Shown: positions 28,704 to 36,914, counted from the stretch's first letter. The stretch is DNA of 64,000 nt from Woeseia oceani (GCF_001677435.1 NZ_CP016268.1:1539001-1603000), one strand, 5' to 3'. Numbers and translations: made by a program. The notes: generated from the sequence alone by a model not told the origin.

Positions 28704-29654
28704 TTATCGTTCTGCTGCGGGTATTAGTCCGACGAGATCATTCGCCAATCGGGTGGTCAGTACCGTGGCTCCGTCGGGATCCAGGTGCATATCGTCGAGA
28801 AACGAGTCTTCGGCAATACCGCTGAGGTGTCGGTAGTCCAGCAGCGGAACCTGCATGTCGCGCAGCAGGCGCGCAAGGCTATCATCGATCTCGTAGGGGA
28901 GATCGCGCACCGGCATTGCCATGACAACCAATTGCGTACCATTTTGTGACAGGTCGGTAATCAAGTCCTGCAGAACGGTGTAACTGAAAACCTGCGATCC
29001 GGCCGCATCTGCCGCGTTTCGCAACCGGCGGTTGTTTTCCTGAGTCATCTGCTGATAGTGCGGAATCAGAATGCTCAGGACACGGTTGCGAACAGTTTCA
29101 CGGTGCGCATAGGTGCGGAGTGTTCGTGCTGTCAGGAACTCACCAATTTCGGCGCTCGTCAATGTCTTGTGTTCGCGAATATTCAACAGGTCATCCGCTG
29201 AACAGAAGAATGCACCGAGGCGGGTAGGCAAAATTCGGGACTGATCGCTGAGCTGGTTCCAACCGAACCCGAGAACGATAGTGGCCGGATAAACATCCCG
29301 ATCGAGAAACTGGTTGTCAGCAATACAGGACCAGGACCAGATCGTCGTTGCGTCAGGCACGATCTTGTTCATCGTGGTCACGTTGTGCCCACTTTCGTTC
29401 AGGAGCTTGCGCGCAATGTCGGCGTTGACGCCGTTATTGGTGAGCGAATTGCCCATGAACAAGATGGATTCCGGGTCGTCAGCTTTGTAGTCAGCGGCCA
29501 GGTCGTCGATCTCGTTAATGTGCTCGATATTGCCAGACAGGCGGTCCTCTACGGTTCGTAGAACGACATCACTGAACAGGAGGGCACCAAGCACGGCAAG
29601 TACGGTCAGGAATTCGCCGCGGCGCTGGCGAAGAGGCTGACTTATTTGGTCCAT
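28704..29654 (-). CDS. Membrane-anchored SGNH acyltransferase partner (AlgJ/DltD-like)
   Basis: A 316-residue protein with an N-terminal membrane anchor (residues 15-32) and a periplasmic SGNH-like domain: block I ILFMGNSLTNNG carries the candidate Ser, and DDMHLDPDGA near residue 290 supplies the Asp-X-X-His pair. It lies 15 bases upstream of the MBOAT gene, so it probably completes periplasmic O-acyl transfer. It is not close enough to a named family for a symbol. Confidence 0.72.
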   Translation of the reverse strand: MDQISQPLRQRRGEFLTVLAVLGALLFSDVVLRTVEDRLSGNIEHINEIDDLAADYKADDPESILFMGNSLTNNGVNADIARKLLNESGHNVTTMNKIVPDATTIWSWSCIADNQFLDRDVYPATIVLGFGWNQLSDQSRILPTRLGAFFCSADDLLNIREHKTLTSAEIGEFLTARTLRTYAHRETVRNRVLSILIPHYQQMTQENNRRLRNAADAAGSQVFSYTVLQDLITDLSQNGTQLVVMAMPVRDLPYEIDDSLARLLRDMQVPLLDYRHLSGIAEDSFLDDMHLDPDGATVLTTRLANDLVGLIPAAER

Positions 29655-29792
29655 AGGCTACTTATCTTATTGTTTGTTCGATAAATGATAGCGCCTGCAG
29701 GCTCGCTGACGGTATCACGGGGTCCCGGCGTTGTGATCCGGTTCACGAAATTTCGCTGCGCGTTCGTCTCTCGCCGCCGACAAGTCGGCAGG

Positions 29793-30218
29793 TCATGATG
29801 GCGGTGTTATTTCGGCACGCCGTGCATCCGTGTCGATAACTTCTATGTTCAAGCCAAAACCGCAGAAAAGAAAGGCGATCGGGTTGTCGTCGAATGCTTC
29901 ACCGGGCTGCGGCTTGGTTATCAGTCGAGCGCCGGAATTAGTCAGGTGCTGTATCGCTTCGGTGCCATCGTCGGCGCGAAAGCACAAATGGTGCAGGCCA
30001 CCGCCTTTCTTGACGAAATCGACAAGTGGTGAATGCATATCGACAGGTTCAATTAACTTGAGGTTTATTGAGCCGGCTTTCTCCAGAAACTGCACTACCA
30101 CCTGTTGCCGGGTGTTGGTGACTTTTTCAGTTCGCGCGCGGTAGCCAAACATCTGGCAGAGCTTTTCGCGAGCCGGGTCGATTTTCCTGACAGCGATGCA
30201 AACGTGATCCAGATTCAT
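29793..30218 (-). CDS. VOC-family protein, methylmalonyl-CoA epimerase-like
   Basis: A 141-residue vicinal-oxygen-chelate protein. The metal ligands are visible in LDHVCIAV (His5), GGGLHHLCF and GLNIEVID (Glu). The layout matches methylmalonyl-CoA epimerase. Within a run containing an acyl-CoA ligase, two hydrolases and an MBOAT pair, it may epimerise an acyl-CoA used to decorate the polysaccharide; a role in central metabolism is less likely here. Confidence 0.78.
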   Translation of the reverse strand: MNLDHVCIAVRKIDPAREKLCQMFGYRARTEKVTNTRQQVVVQFLEKAGSINLKLIEPVDMHSPLVDFVKKGGGLHHLCFRADDGTEAIQHLTNSGARLITKPQPGEAFDDNPIAFLFCGFGLNIEVIDTDARRAEITPPS

Positions 30219-30254
30219 GTGGCTGTGCCTTTTGATCGTGCGCGGGTGCGGCTA

Positions 30255-31220
30255 TCAAGCCGCTTCATGGGTCGTTGCTTGCTGGAAGTGCCTGTCGAGC
30301 CAGTCGGCTGATACTTGCAGCATGTCCGCTTCCCATTCGCGGAACGAGAATACGTGATTGGCATTCTCCACGACGTGCAATTCGTAGGCATCGGCAACGT
30401 TTCTCAATTCGTTGGCGTAAGGCTGTGCAAATTTTTCGTCAAAATCCCAGTACAGCCGGTCCGCGCCGCTGAAGACCAGCAGAATCTTGCGCCCGCTGTT
30501 CGCCATCTTAAAGAAAGCTTCTGGAAACAGTGGGTTAGCATTTGAATCCGGCTGTTTGGCCGGTTCAACGGCAGTCGCTGCCGGTGTCGCCTTTTTGCGG
30601 GTAAACAGTTGGGCCAGTGCTCGTCCGATGCTGCGGAAGTCACTCTGAAAGGTGAGCAGGCGAAGCCATGATTTCGGATTGAGCAAGCGTTGCACATAGC
30701 CTTTGCGCAGTGCGGCGAGCTCGCCCTGGCTGGCGAAGCGAGTTCTGTCAGCAGCGCCCATGGCCAGCGTTACGGTCATGCCCAGCGACAGCAGGCCGAC
30801 GACACGTTGCTCGTTCTGGGCGAGCAATATACTGCTGATTGCGCCACCACACAGGCCGCCGAGAATAAAGGTGTCAACACCGCGTTCGTTCTGCAGCCAG
30901 TCCAGCGCGTCGATACCGTCATTAACGAACGCGCCGTTCTCGGTATCGTTGTAGACTTCGGCGAGTAATTCCTTCCCCAGTTCGCCTTCGGAATCACCCA
31001 GCCCATAGAAGTCGAACTTGAATACGGCATAGCCCTGCTTGAGGAATGCCTCGGTCATGCGGTTGTACAGCCGGTGTGGACCAACCCGCATTTTTACTCC
31101 CGGCGACAAGAGCACGATCATTGGCCGCTCAGGGTTCTGGCTGACGGGGGAATGCAAGGTTCCAAAGAGGAGCTTGCCATCGCGGTTACGAAAGGTGACT
31201 GCTTCAGCGCTAACTGCCAT
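30255..31220 (-). CDS. Alpha/beta hydrolase with cysteine nucleophile elbow (exosortase hydrolase-1-like)
   Basis: A 321-residue alpha/beta hydrolase. LLSPGVKMRVGPHRLYNRM and FDFYGLGDSEGE fit the fold. The nucleophile elbow reads GGLCGGAIS, so Cys sits where Ser is usual, as in dienelactone hydrolases. The late His is in VENANHVFSF. It overlaps the next upstream gene by 11 bases. It resembles hydrolase 1 of XrtA/PEP-CTERM loci. The substrate is probably an acyl or thioester intermediate. Confidence 0.8.
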   Translation of the reverse strand: MAVSAEAVTFRNRDGKLLFGTLHSPVSQNPERPMIVLLSPGVKMRVGPHRLYNRMTEAFLKQGYAVFKFDFYGLGDSEGELGKELLAEVYNDTENGAFVNDGIDALDWLQNERGVDTFILGGLCGGAISSILLAQNEQRVVGLLSLGMTVTLAMGAADRTRFASQGELAALRKGYVQRLLNPKSWLRLLTFQSDFRSIGRALAQLFTRKKATPAATAVEPAKQPDSNANPLFPEAFFKMANSGRKILLVFSGADRLYWDFDEKFAQPYANELRNVADAYELHVVENANHVFSFREWEADMLQVSADWLDRHFQQATTHEAA

Positions 31221-32046
31221 TGTGTTGCTCCAGCCAACTCAGTGTTTCGGGGACGAGGGTGGTCGTGGTTGAAGTATAGGGCTTAATTTCCCGCCAGAAC
31301 GCCGGTTCTTCGACCTTCAGGAAATCACTGGAAGTAAAGTGCTCGCTGAGTTGGACAAACTCAGGCCGGTCTTTCTGCTTGATGTTGGGTGCTATCTGCA
31401 CGACGAGCGCCTTGCCAGACAGCCTGGATTTTGCCGATGTCAGCAGGTCGATTTTTCCGCATTGATCGTAGAAATCGTGCGAGATCAGGTAGCCATCTAC
31501 GTTGGCAGGTTCGCCGGCAGCGAGCTTTTCGACCAGCTTTTCACGGTTGTCACGGACCTTGCCGTACACCGCAAGCTGCGTACTCAGGTTTATGCGCAGC
31601 AATTCCTGCATGTATTTCTCGCCGGAGACGATCGGCTCCCACAGCATTAAGTGGCGGATGCCATCGTGCCGGGCAGCATACTGGCTGGCGAGCGCGGCGC
31701 CGAAGCGCAAGCCGAGCAGGTCGATACTCTCCAGAGTAGGGCAATCAAGACGCAGTTGCGCTACGGCGGTGTGGATGTCCTCCAGATAACATTCAGCACC
31801 GTAGTCTTCCGAATGGCCGGCGCTATCGCCGTGCCCCCGAAAGTCGAAACGAAGGACTGCCATGCCGAGTTCGGCGGCACGGCGGGCGAAATTGACATAG
31901 ACCCGGTGGCTCCAAAGTTTCTCCTCGCCAAATGGATGGCACAGGACGATGCCTTGCCTGGGTTTGGCGTTTTTCGGCATGTGCAGAACCGCAAACAGTG
32001 CTTCATCCGCGTCAGCAAAGAAAAAAGGTCGTTCAGTATTTTGCAT
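31210..32046 (-). CDS. Alpha/beta hydrolase-fold protein lacking the nucleophile (exosortase hydrolase-2-like)
   Basis: A 278-residue alpha/beta hydrolase-fold protein: IVLCHPFGEEKLWSHRVYVNFA, then VLRFDFRGHGDSAGHSEDY. The elbow reads LLGLRFGAALA, with Arg where the Ser/Cys nucleophile should be. It may therefore be non-hydrolytic or use another mechanism. It resembles hydrolase 2 of XrtA/PEP-CTERM loci, where such an elbow is recalled as common. It is translationally coupled with the hydrolase-1-like gene. Confidence 0.8.
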   Translation of the reverse strand: MQNTERPFFFADADEALFAVLHMPKNAKPRQGIVLCHPFGEEKLWSHRVYVNFARRAAELGMAVLRFDFRGHGDSAGHSEDYGAECYLEDIHTAVAQLRLDCPTLESIDLLGLRFGAALASQYAARHDGIRHLMLWEPIVSGEKYMQELLRINLSTQLAVYGKVRDNREKLVEKLAAGEPANVDGYLISHDFYDQCGKIDLLTSAKSRLSGKALVVQIAPNIKQKDRPEFVQLSEHFTSSDFLKVEEPAFWREIKPYTSTTTTLVPETLSWLEQHNGS

Positions 32047-32193
32047 GTTGTTGATTTTATTGGGGTAGAAGACGGTCTGGTCGGAAAGCCAGCAATTCTT
32101 GCAGAACCCGGGATATCTGCAAGTGCACAGGCCGCAATTTTCGTCTTGACGCAGTTCACAACTGCCGTCGCCGCCGTACGCCTGTGGCCGGAA

Positions 32194-33465
32194 TCAGAGC
32201 CGGTTCAACGCCTGGTCGACAGCGTTGCGGAACGCTTTGTTCATGGAATCCAGGCGGTATTTTGAGTTGGCGGTGAGTTTCGCCTGGGCACCGAGCGTCG
32301 TCGCGAGTTCCGGAGATTCGGCGAGGGTCCGTACTTTGTCGGCAGCATCGGCGACATCACCTGGACGGTAATAGAAGCCGCTCTGCGCATCGTCGATAGC
32401 CTGCGTGACAGAGGCAATGTCCGGCACCAGCGTCGCCAGCCCGGAATTCATGAATTCCAGAATGGCTAACGAGAAGGCTTCGCTGGCGGATGCGTGAATG
32501 GCGAAGGAGCTCGATCGCAAAATATCCGGCACATCGGAGCGTCTGCCGATAAGCCTGAACCACTCGCTGAGGCCCTTGCTTGCCACGAGTTCGGTCAGTC
32601 TTTGGAGGTCTGGCCCATCGCCACAATGCACGAATACCACGTTCTTGCCCTGGAGCTCGTGCACATAGTAATTGGCTACCTCAATCAGGAAATCGATGCG
32701 CTTGCGCCGATCAGCTCGGCCGGACGACACGCAAACCCGGGTGGCCGGGTCTATGCCAAGTAGCTCGTGAATGTAATTCGGGTTCGCGGCTGGTACAGCA
32801 ATGGGTTCGACGCCGTTCTGAATGGTGACCAGCTTGTTGGCCGGTATTCTTGCACTAAGCTCAGCTTTCTCGCTCATGTACGGCGAGACACAGAACTGCA
32901 AATCACAATTGAACGGCGGAATTTTCCGGAGTATCGATTTGACCATCCCCCTGATGCCCGCTGTATTGCGGTTCTCGCCGCCGGAATGAGCATGGTTGAT
33001 GAGGGTCTTGGCGCCGGCCAGCCTAAGTGCGACGTATCGCCAATTGCTGAACGTTCTGTCACTGAAGTAAAGCAAATGCACGCGCTGCTGGCGGATGAAG
33101 CGGCAGGCGCGCCAGAGTTCACTGAAGGTTCTCCCCGGCACACGAAGGAGTACGGGGGTCAATTGAGAAGAGCTTTTGATGTGAGGCGGCAACTTTCCCT
33201 GTACAGGATAAGCGAGCAGGGTGCGCACTCCTCGCTGCTCGGCCAGTTCGCCGAACTGCAGCCAGAAATTCTCCATGAGCCACCACGAGAAGCCTTCGTC
33301 CGGCGCGTAGTTGCCTACCAGCAATACGCTGTTGCCAGCATTATTCGGGTCGACGTTGTTAATGTCTTCTGGGAAATCCTCGTAACCGTGCTCAGGGTTC
33401 TGATCAGTTGGTCCGGGGAGTGGAGGTTGAATGCTTGTATTCAGCACGCGGGATTTGGTGACCAC
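32194..33465 (-). CDS. Family 4 glycosyltransferase
   Basis: A 423-residue GT-B protein. About 40 polar residues precede the domain, which starts near NSVLLVGNYAPDEGFSWW. The donor half shows VCVSSGRADRRKRIDFLIE, VFVHCGDGPD and the E-X7-E motif EAFSLAILE. A start nearer the domain is possible. It follows the beta-helix gene in the same minus-strand run after a spacer carrying a terminator-like hairpin. Confidence 0.83.
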   Translation of the reverse strand: MVTKSRVLNTSIQPPLPGPTDQNPEHGYEDFPEDINNVDPNNAGNSVLLVGNYAPDEGFSWWLMENFWLQFGELAEQRGVRTLLAYPVQGKLPPHIKSSSQLTPVLLRVPGRTFSELWRACRFIRQQRVHLLYFSDRTFSNWRYVALRLAGAKTLINHAHSGGENRNTAGIRGMVKSILRKIPPFNCDLQFCVSPYMSEKAELSARIPANKLVTIQNGVEPIAVPAANPNYIHELLGIDPATRVCVSSGRADRRKRIDFLIEVANYYVHELQGKNVVFVHCGDGPDLQRLTELVASKGLSEWFRLIGRRSDVPDILRSSSFAIHASASEAFSLAILEFMNSGLATLVPDIASVTQAIDDAQSGFYYRPGDVADAADKVRTLAESPELATTLGAQAKLTANSKYRLDSMNKAFRNAVDQALNRL

Positions 33466-33661
33466 TCGTTCATTCTGAATTGTTACTTATGCCAGCTGAT
33501 ACTTGGCAAGAGGCGCCGAATATACAGTGGCGACGGTCCTGCTGATACAGCAAGCTGCTGATTTTACGTACTATTATCTACAAGGATGCGTGTGTTATGT
33601 CTGGTTTGGTGTTTGTAGCTGCATGAACCCTGTCGATGCCACTACCACCCTGCCTGCAAAT

Positions 33662-33689
33662 GACACGCCGCCCTCCCGGGCGGCGTGTC
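33662..33689 (-). terminator. Strong hairpin after the beta-helix gene
   Basis: A perfect 12-bp stem (GACACGCCGCCC with its complement) around a 4-base loop, 6 bases beyond the beta-helix gene stop. On the minus strand only a short ATTT follows, so it may be a weak or partial terminator that lowers expression of the downstream GT4 and acylation genes. Confidence 0.6.
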
Positions 33690-33694
33690 GATGC

Positions 33695-35149
33695 TTATTG
33701 CAGTGTGGGCGGCATTGGGATCTTTGGGGGATCGACAAGCTCCGACGTGACGCCGATGACTTCGTCACCTGTGACGTACGCGCCAAGGTTAATTGCGCCG
33801 CCACCGAACATGTTCAGAATATCAAGGCCCGCGTTCAATGCCGGTGAAGCTCCGCTCAGACGGAAATTGCCGCCCGCTGCATTTACCAGCATTGGATCGG
33901 ATTGCATGCTGCCGACCAGATCCTGATTGAAGTTGCTTTGCCAGCTGGAAAGCGAGTGGTTTGCGTAGGCAATTCTGGCGAGCGTGCCGACGGATGAATA
34001 GATGTTATTCGAGAAGGTGATGTTACTTACGTCAGTAACGTCTTCACCCTGGATACCGTAAGAACTGTCCAGAATAATGTTGTTGCGAATTACGACATCG
34101 CGGTAACCACTCGTGCCCGGCTTGACATGAATGCCAAGGTTGTTCGCGTACAGGGTGTTGTTGGTAACATCAATGTTGGCAGGGCTTGAGCCGTTATAGC
34201 CTATAAATACAATGCCGGACCCGGAATTGTGGACGATGTTCTGATATGTCCGGGCGCCGAACGCAGTGCCAGCGTCATTGACAATGCCGTGCGTAATGCC
34301 AACACCGAGGTTGTACAGCAGGTTATAGCGCACGGTAATTCTATGGTTCGCGGTTCCGCCGTACGCGCCTTTAATAAAGATGCCGCCCTGTGAGTCATGG
34401 ATTTCATTGTGCTCCATGACGATACCGCTTGAATCATAAAGAATGATTGCTGAGCCATTGTACTGGTTCGATGCACCGCGGTTCTCAAACAGGTGGTTGC
34501 TGCGAATCAATGAGTCAGTGGAGTACTCGATTCGAATAGCACTGTGATTGTCACCCCAGTTGACCGTCTTGCCGCGCACAGTCAGGTTCTGAATCGTAAT
34601 GTTGCTGGACCCCCAGACAACGACCGGGCCGGTGTCGGCTTTGGTGTCTACATTGATCTCATCAATATAGAAGCCGTCCCAAACAATGTACTGACGGTTC
34701 AAAGTACCGATAATTGGTTCGCCGATAGTGCTCGTGTTCGATTGCAGACTAACTACGCCTTCTGCCCGAATAGTAATCGGGTCACCAGGACGACCGTCGT
34801 TGACCGGATTGTAGATCGGTTCGTAACGTTCGCCGGTTCCCTGGGTCGTTGCATAGACGCCAGCTCTGACGATGACGGTATCACCGGCCTGTGCAGCTTG
34901 TCCGGCGTTCGGGCTGTTGATGTTTGTGCTGCCCCACATCGCGCGGCCAAGTGTCGACCAAGGACTGCTGGCACTGTTCTGTGCATAGCTCACACTGTCG
35001 TCGCCATTGGCGCCATCGACATAGAGTTCCTTGGATTGAATGCCAGTTGCTCCCAGCATCATTGCGACAAACAGTGCAAATGCGTGGCTGCCGCGGCGTT
35101 TGATACGTCCTGTATCCCCGTGTTTGCGGGTCCATATCCGAGTAGTCAT
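33695..35149 (-). CDS. Secreted right-handed parallel beta-helix protein
   Basis: A 484-residue protein with a basic start, a hydrophobic signal (about residues 22-38, ending near IQSKE) and many short beta-helix rungs such as SSNITIQNLTVRG, NHLFENRG, HNEIHDSQGGIFI and RNNIILDSSYGIQ. Pectate-lyase-like, NosD-like and mannuronan-epimerase-like proteins share this fold. Placed in a polysaccharide locus, it is likely a periplasmic or outer-surface lyase or epimerase acting on the polymer; no catalytic residue set can be assigned. It ends 4 bases before the SGNH gene start in the same run. Confidence 0.8.
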   Translation of the reverse strand: MTTRIWTRKHGDTGRIKRRGSHAFALFVAMMLGATGIQSKELYVDGANGDDSVSYAQNSASSPWSTLGRAMWGSTNINSPNAGQAAQAGDTVIVRAGVYATTQGTGERYEPIYNPVNDGRPGDPITIRAEGVVSLQSNTSTIGEPIIGTLNRQYIVWDGFYIDEINVDTKADTGPVVVWGSSNITIQNLTVRGKTVNWGDNHSAIRIEYSTDSLIRSNHLFENRGASNQYNGSAIILYDSSGIVMEHNEIHDSQGGIFIKGAYGGTANHRITVRYNLLYNLGVGITHGIVNDAGTAFGARTYQNIVHNSGSGIVFIGYNGSSPANIDVTNNTLYANNLGIHVKPGTSGYRDVVIRNNIILDSSYGIQGEDVTDVSNITFSNNIYSSVGTLARIAYANHSLSSWQSNFNQDLVGSMQSDPMLVNAAGGNFRLSGASPALNAGLDILNMFGGGAINLGAYVTGDEVIGVTSELVDPPKIPMPPTLQ

Positions 35150-35152
35150 TTC

Positions 35153-35857
35153 CTATTTAACCTCGTTAGCCGTCCGTCCGGCTTGTAATGCATCTTGTGT
35201 GTACTTGCTCATGGTCGCGTATGCCGCTGCCGTGAGATGACTGCCGTCGTCGACAGCAAACTCGCTCTTCCGTGTTCCATCTGAGTCCGCGAGTAGTGAT
35301 TCAAAATCGAGAACCGTTATGCCTTTGGAGCGAGCGAAGTCTTTGAGCCAGATATTGACCTCTTTCACGTGCCCATTGATCATGCTCTGATAACTGGTCT
35401 TGCCCAGAATGTCGCCGATAACGCTGGCAGCCCAGTTCGCAAACCCGGCTTCACCACGAATTGACACTTCTGTTGCAAGTATGACTTCAATTCCTTCCTT
35501 TTCTGCAGCGGCAACCATTGCTTTGTAACCGCTTTGAATGCGTTGTTTCGTTTCCTCCATCTTCCCTGGTTCTGCACGGAAGATGTCATTGATAAAACCC
35601 CAGATTAAGACCTTGGCAGGTTCGAGCGCGACAACGTCCTCGTCGAATCGCTCGTGCATGTCAAAAGACTCATTGCCTCCTATCCCTCTGTTGACCACCG
35701 GGTGACCGGCCAGTTGTTCAATTGGCCAATGGGCCGCGTACGAGGCTCCAAGTATTACCGCTGGAGCATTCTTGCTTGTCATTGTTTCCTGCTGAGCTCC
35801 AACCGTCGCTGAAAAGAAAAGTACGGCTAATAATAGGTGTCGGACGTGTAATCGCAT
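35153..35857 (-). CDS. Secreted SGNH/GDSL hydrolase
   Basis: A 234-residue protein with a signal peptide (residues 1-21, ending VGAQQ). All SGNH blocks are visible: Ser in ILGASYAAHW, Gly in NRGIGGNE, Asn in WGFINDIF and the Asp/His pair in DDGSHLTAAAY. It probably de-esterifies acylated carbohydrate outside the cytoplasm. It sits 3 bases upstream of the beta-helix gene, so the two are probably made together. Confidence 0.83.
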   Translation of the reverse strand: MRLHVRHLLLAVLFFSATVGAQQETMTSKNAPAVILGASYAAHWPIEQLAGHPVVNRGIGGNESFDMHERFDEDVVALEPAKVLIWGFINDIFRAEPGKMEETKQRIQSGYKAMVAAAEKEGIEVILATEVSIRGEAGFANWAASVIGDILGKTSYQSMINGHVKEVNIWLKDFARSKGITVLDFESLLADSDGTRKSEFAVDDGSHLTAAAYATMSKYTQDALQAGRTANEVK

Positions 35858-35963
35858 TGTCAGTGTGCCGTTGTCGTTCGTTGTCGTGTCTCAGGTCTGG
35901 TCAACTTCAATGGCATATGTTCACAGCTCCTTGATGCCTTTGACCCGCAAATGCAGGGCAGGT

Positions 35964-36638
35964 TTAGTTTACGACTCGCATGACGTCGTTGGAAAAGCTG
36001 CTTTCTATGCCGTACTGATTCACGGCGGTAGCGACAAAGTAATAAGTGCCAGGTGCCAGATTCTCAACTTGATAAGACGACAGGCCCGGATTGTCGATGT
36101 AAACGTCGTTCGGATACTGGCCGCGCGTCATGCCATAGTAGATTTTGAAGGCGGCGTGATCGGTAAACGGTGTACCGTCGGTGTTTACCGACGGGGCAGC
36201 CAGCGACAAAGTTGCGGAGCCCAGGCCTGATTGGGTAACGGTAATCGAGAACTGGCGAAGTACGACGGTTGCCGTGCCATCCGATACGCTAATGGTGATG
36301 TTGCTGTAGGTGCCTTCATTGCCCAGCAATGGCTGTCCCGTTAGCTGCCCGTTGGCGGCATTGAACGTAGCCCAGTTGGGACGATTCTCAATCGAAAACG
36401 TCAACGAATCGCCGTCCGGGTCGGTGGCGTTCGGGGTAAATGTATAGGTCTGCCCGATCGTAATGGCGGAGGCGGGGCTGCCGGATATGACCGGGGCCGT
36501 GTTTCCGTCCTGACCTGGCGGTGGCGAATTGCCGTCGCCGTTATCGACTTCCCCGCCCGCCGTCAGGCAGCCACTCAGTGTCAGCAGCAACGACAGGATG
36601 GCAATAGTGCCGATCGACTTGGACAAAACTAGTTTCAT
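35964..36638 (-). CDS. Lipoprotein with putative Ig and fibronectin-like domains
   Basis: A 224-residue lipoprotein. The signal ends in the lipobox LSGC (Cys near residue 24). A Pro-rich linker is followed by a putative Ig domain (He_PIG type; TDPDGDSLTFSIENRPNWATF and GQLTGQPLLGNEG) and a C-terminal fibronectin-like domain. It may bind polysaccharide at the cell surface. It is the first gene after the GEMM-I riboswitch, and its GAGG ribosome site at 36646-36649 lies in a possible hairpin. Confidence 0.8.
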   Translation of the reverse strand: MKLVLSKSIGTIAILSLLLTLSGCLTAGGEVDNGDGNSPPPGQDGNTAPVISGSPASAITIGQTYTFTPNATDPDGDSLTFSIENRPNWATFNAANGQLTGQPLLGNEGTYSNITISVSDGTATVVLRQFSITVTQSGLGSATLSLAAPSVNTDGTPFTDHAAFKIYYGMTRGQYPNDVYIDNPGLSSYQVENLAPGTYYFVATAVNQYGIESSFSNDVMRVVN

Positions 36639-36797
36639 TACCGTACCTCGTTCGATGTTTCGAGCGTCAGCTGCTGATTTCGTCTATGCAGCTTTGCAAA
36701 CACTCGAGCAACCGTGGTTCTCGAAATCCGGTAAACAGGAACTATTCGGGCAGGTGCCGGTAGATAGCGTCCGATAGTGCGATCGCACTTCAGGCTC
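36639..36797 (-). promoter_or_regulatory. Riboswitch expression platform / leader
   Basis: The 159 bases between the aptamer and ATG 36638. Directly after the aptamer is a perfect 14-bp palindrome (36776-36789). Near the start, CTCG (36661-36664) can pair with CGAG (36647-36650), which contains most of the GAGG ribosome site. No U-run terminator is seen, so control of translation is more likely than termination. This is inference from pairing by eye. Confidence 0.5.
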
Positions 36798-36870
36798 TGG
36801 CAACCCCGCTGTCATAGGTAAAACCCGTAGACCGGAAGCTTTGCGTCCCTGTCTTTCGACAGGTTTGCCA
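36798..36870 (-). ncRNA. Cyclic-di-GMP class I (GEMM-I) riboswitch aptamer
   Basis: Read on the minus strand the RNA has the GEMM-I order: P1 strand UGGCAA, then ACC, a hairpin with GAAA tetraloop closed by CUGUC/GACAG, the diagnostic GGGACGCAAAGC core, a UCCGG element, the P3 arm with GGUUUUACC, and the closing GCGGGGUUGCCA which pairs with P1. This closely matches the Vibrio Vc2 aptamer known from the literature. It lies 159 bases before the lipoprotein gene heading the 14-kb minus-strand polysaccharide run. Confidence 0.9.
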
Positions 36871-36886
36871 TTTACAGTACAGCCAA

Positions 36887-36914
36887 GTTATAGCACTGGA
36901 CCGACTGCAGGCAA
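36887..36914 (-). promoter_or_regulatory. Probable sigma-70 promoter of the riboswitch operon
   Basis: TTGCCT (-35, 36914-36909) and TATAAC (-10, 36892-36887) are separated by 16 bases on the minus strand. Transcription would start near 36880, about 10 bases before the aptamer, as expected for a riboswitch leader. Confidence 0.6.

Noticed and set aside
32767-33561. 264-residue plus-strand frame opposite the GT4 gene
   Set aside because: Antisense to a well-supported glycosyltransferase and with no motif.
36639-36797. Second tandem GEMM aptamer
   Set aside because: A GCAAAGC-like string is present but the conserved order of elements is not.
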